Notes under the pieces: generated by a model
Seen by the model: only the letters and a program-made list of their open reading frames with translations
Databases searched by the model: none
What the model was told of the DNA's origin: nothing
Made by a program: the position numbers and the translations under genes
In this document: piece by piece, positions 21,987-22,887 of the stretch
Numbering within the stretch: the first letter of the stretch is position 1
Layout of the letters: every line of letters starts with the position of its first letter
Origin: JBGOUV01 sp041477815
GTDB taxonomy: Bacteria; Acidobacteriota; Terriglobia; Bryobacterales; JACQDG01
DNA: 22,887 bases
Reading direction: 5' to 3'
Assembly (NCBI GenBank): GCA_041477815.1
Contig: JBGOUV010000055.1
Span: 1-22,887, forward strand

Positions 21987-21995
21987 ACTCGTAAC

Positions 21996-22025
21996 ATGGT
22001 AGCTGGGTGGGGGTCCGTTTGTCAA
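21996..22025 (-). promoter_or_regulatory. rpsT promoter
   Basis: On the minus strand a consensus TTGACA (22025-22020) and TACCAT (22001-21996) are spaced 18 bp apart. The predicted start is about 21989, three bases before the rpsT ATG. The -35 lies just beyond the stop codon of the antitoxin-like gene. Confidence 0.65.
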
Positions 22026-22031
22026 ACGCCG

Positions 22032-22308
22032 CTACAATGTCCAATGCCCTGCGTTCCGGAGAAGTTCACGGAGTTGTCGAGGACCAAGCGCTCCAAAGCG
22101 ACGGCCCTCGTCGATCAGGTCCCGGATGGTCAGATCGGGGCCGAGCCGGATTTCCTGGCCTGGCTCCCGGATACGATCCGCCGCCTGCAAAGACGCCACT
22201 TCCCGCTCCAGCACGTCCTTGACGTAGGTATCGAGGCACGCCCCTGGCCCGCGCTTGAGCCGCCGGCGCGGCCTCCCGCTCCCGGTCGATTTCGATGGTT
22301 AATGCCAA
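22032..22308 (-). pseudogene. Frameshifted antitoxin-like gene
   Basis: The minus strand starts at a TTG (22308, with AGGGG 4-5 nt upstream) and reads MALTIEIDREREAAPAAQARARG, the ribbon/helix opening common in small antitoxin-like proteins. At about 22234-22239 the reading continues only in another frame: LDTYVKDVLEREVASLQAADRIREPGQ, then LTIRDLIDEGRRF, ending at 22032. A change of one or two bases explains this, so either the gene is newly broken or there is a sequence error. Repaired, it would be about 92 residues. No toxin gene lies next to it: the neighbours are rpsT and an NRAMP-type transporter. Family assignment rests on the N-terminal pattern only. Confidence 0.55.
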
Positions 22309-22340
22309 ATTTCCCCTGCCTTCATCCTACCAGTGCCCCC

Positions 22341-22887
22341 TCACCGCCGCACCAGCGAGTACCCCACCATAAACAGCATGATGAACCCCGAGATCCACAC
22401 CGCCGCCGTGGTGTACCAGCTCGGCGCCATGTTCCGCGGCAGGTGGCGGTAGCGCAGGTAGAGGGTGGAGAAGGTGATGACCGGCAGGGCGATGGCCTGG
22501 GAGATGCCCCCCATCACTACCATCCAGACCGGCGACTGGATGGAGAGAAACAGGATCCCCGGGATCATGGCCAGGGGGACCAGGAAGAGTCGGCGGTAGC
22601 GCTGCCGGGCCGGGTAGTCGTTGCGGCGGAACAGGCCCAGCAGGCGCATCATGTCGGCGTAGAGACGGGAGTGGGCGGCGGTGGCGGCGAAAACCGTTCC
22701 ATACAGAATCACCACGGCCCCGATATAGAACAGCCATACCGACCAGGCTCCCAGGATCTGGGTATACATATTGGAGAGGGTCAGAATCATGTCGGAGGCC
22801 TTGGGCACCAGGCCCATGCCGTGGAGAATCCCCGCTCCCAGCAGGTAGAACGCCAGCGTCACCAGCGTGTAGAGGACCAGGGCCAGG
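22341..22887 (-). CDS. NRAMP-family divalent metal transporter, C-terminal part
   Basis: The frame is open through the right edge (LALVLYTLVTLAFYLL continues beyond 22862), so only the last 180 or so residues are visible. They contain about five hydrophobic helices and NRAMP-like sequence: AFYLLGAGILHGMGLVP, LSNMYTQILGAWSVWLFYIGAVVILYGTVFAATAAHSRLYADMMRLLG, then RRLFLVPLAMIPGILFLSI and MGGISQAIALPVITFSTLYL. NRAMP proteins import Mn or Fe with protons across the inner membrane. The metal-binding DPGN and MPH motifs would lie in the missing N-terminal half, so the substrate cannot be judged; some NRAMP-like branches lack them. The antitoxin-like gene follows on the same strand 32 bp later. Confidence 0.85.
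   Translation of the reverse strand, partial: LALVLYTLVTLAFYLLGAGILHGMGLVPKASDMILTLSNMYTQILGAWSVWLFYIGAVVILYGTVFAATAAHSRLYADMMRLLGLFRRNDYPARQRYRRLFLVPLAMIPGILFLSIQSPVWMVVMGGISQAIALPVITFSTLYLRYRHLPRNMAPSWYTTAAVWISGFIMLFMVGYSLVRR

Noticed and set aside
22044..22887. Plus-strand frame open to the window edge, with TACAAT 5 nt before its ATG
   Set aside because: The -10 is tempting, but the frame lies antisense to the antitoxin-like and NRAMP genes and its product is Pro/His/Arg-rich without any motif.

Overview
The window is a GC-rich bacterial chromosome segment with densely packed genes on both strands. The gene content points to an acidobacterium, probably of the Solibacter/Bryobacter kind. 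It holds a very large MacB/FtsX-type orphan permease (ADOP class), a secreted CRTAC/ASPIC-UnbV propeller protein beside a TPR protein, a PL22-type oligogalacturonate lyase, a secreted D-aminoacylase-like amidohydrolase, a BlaI regulator next to a BlaR1/TonB gene, and a CsgG-like protein paired with a PknB-type kinase. The taxonomic assignment is inference from gene content only.

Layout. 1-510: 3' part of a PqiC-like transport lipoprotein gene. 461-2168 (minus): an extended -10 promoter, an 18-codon ORF with three consecutive Cys codons, cysE, and a PfkB-family sugar kinase. 2256-2690: a 57-bp repeat and a frameshifted gene fragment. 2740-3773: a small secreted protein and a YceH (DUF480) protein. 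3917-4786: an HDOD protein. 4788-5482 (minus): blaI and an internally deleted blaR1-tonB remnant. 5543-6975 (minus): mutM and tsaC-like genes. 7167-7360: another fragment of the same broken family and the inverted copy of the 57-bp repeat. 7419-11084 (minus): ADOP permease and oligogalacturonate lyase. 11156-12790: CRTAC-like protein. 12766-13440 (minus): TPR protein. 13759-15417 (minus): D-aminoacylase-like protein. 15418-16422: decayed DNA with an RND-pump remnant. 16548-20501: CsgG-like protein, Ser/Thr kinase and M20 peptidase. 20648-21986: holA and rpsT, convergent. 22032-22308 (minus): frameshifted antitoxin-like gene. 22341-22887 (minus): C-terminal part of an NRAMP-type transporter.

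The most interesting signal lies upstream of cysE. A strong extended -10 sits 9 nt before the ATG of the micro-ORF MFLQLKCCCSGPTWRRRV. Its transcript would be (nearly) leaderless, and its UGC-UGC-UGU run could sense cysteine supply. The cysE ribosome-binding site lies 47 nt beyond its stop codon and could be masked by a C-rich stretch in between. This resembles the polycysteine leaderless attenuators described in mycobacteria, but here it precedes serine acetyltransferase in a probable acidobacterium. -10-like hexamers 6-10 nt before start codons recur at several other genes in the window, which suggests that leaderless transcription is common in this organism.

The window also holds several decaying genes: a BlaR1-TonB gene reduced to its two ends, two complementary pieces of one unnamed gene family each followed by the same 57-bp repeat, an RND pump fragment and a frameshifted antitoxin. 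It therefore combines conserved housekeeping genes with actively eroding accessory DNA. No tRNA, rRNA, CRISPR array or intact transposase was recognised.
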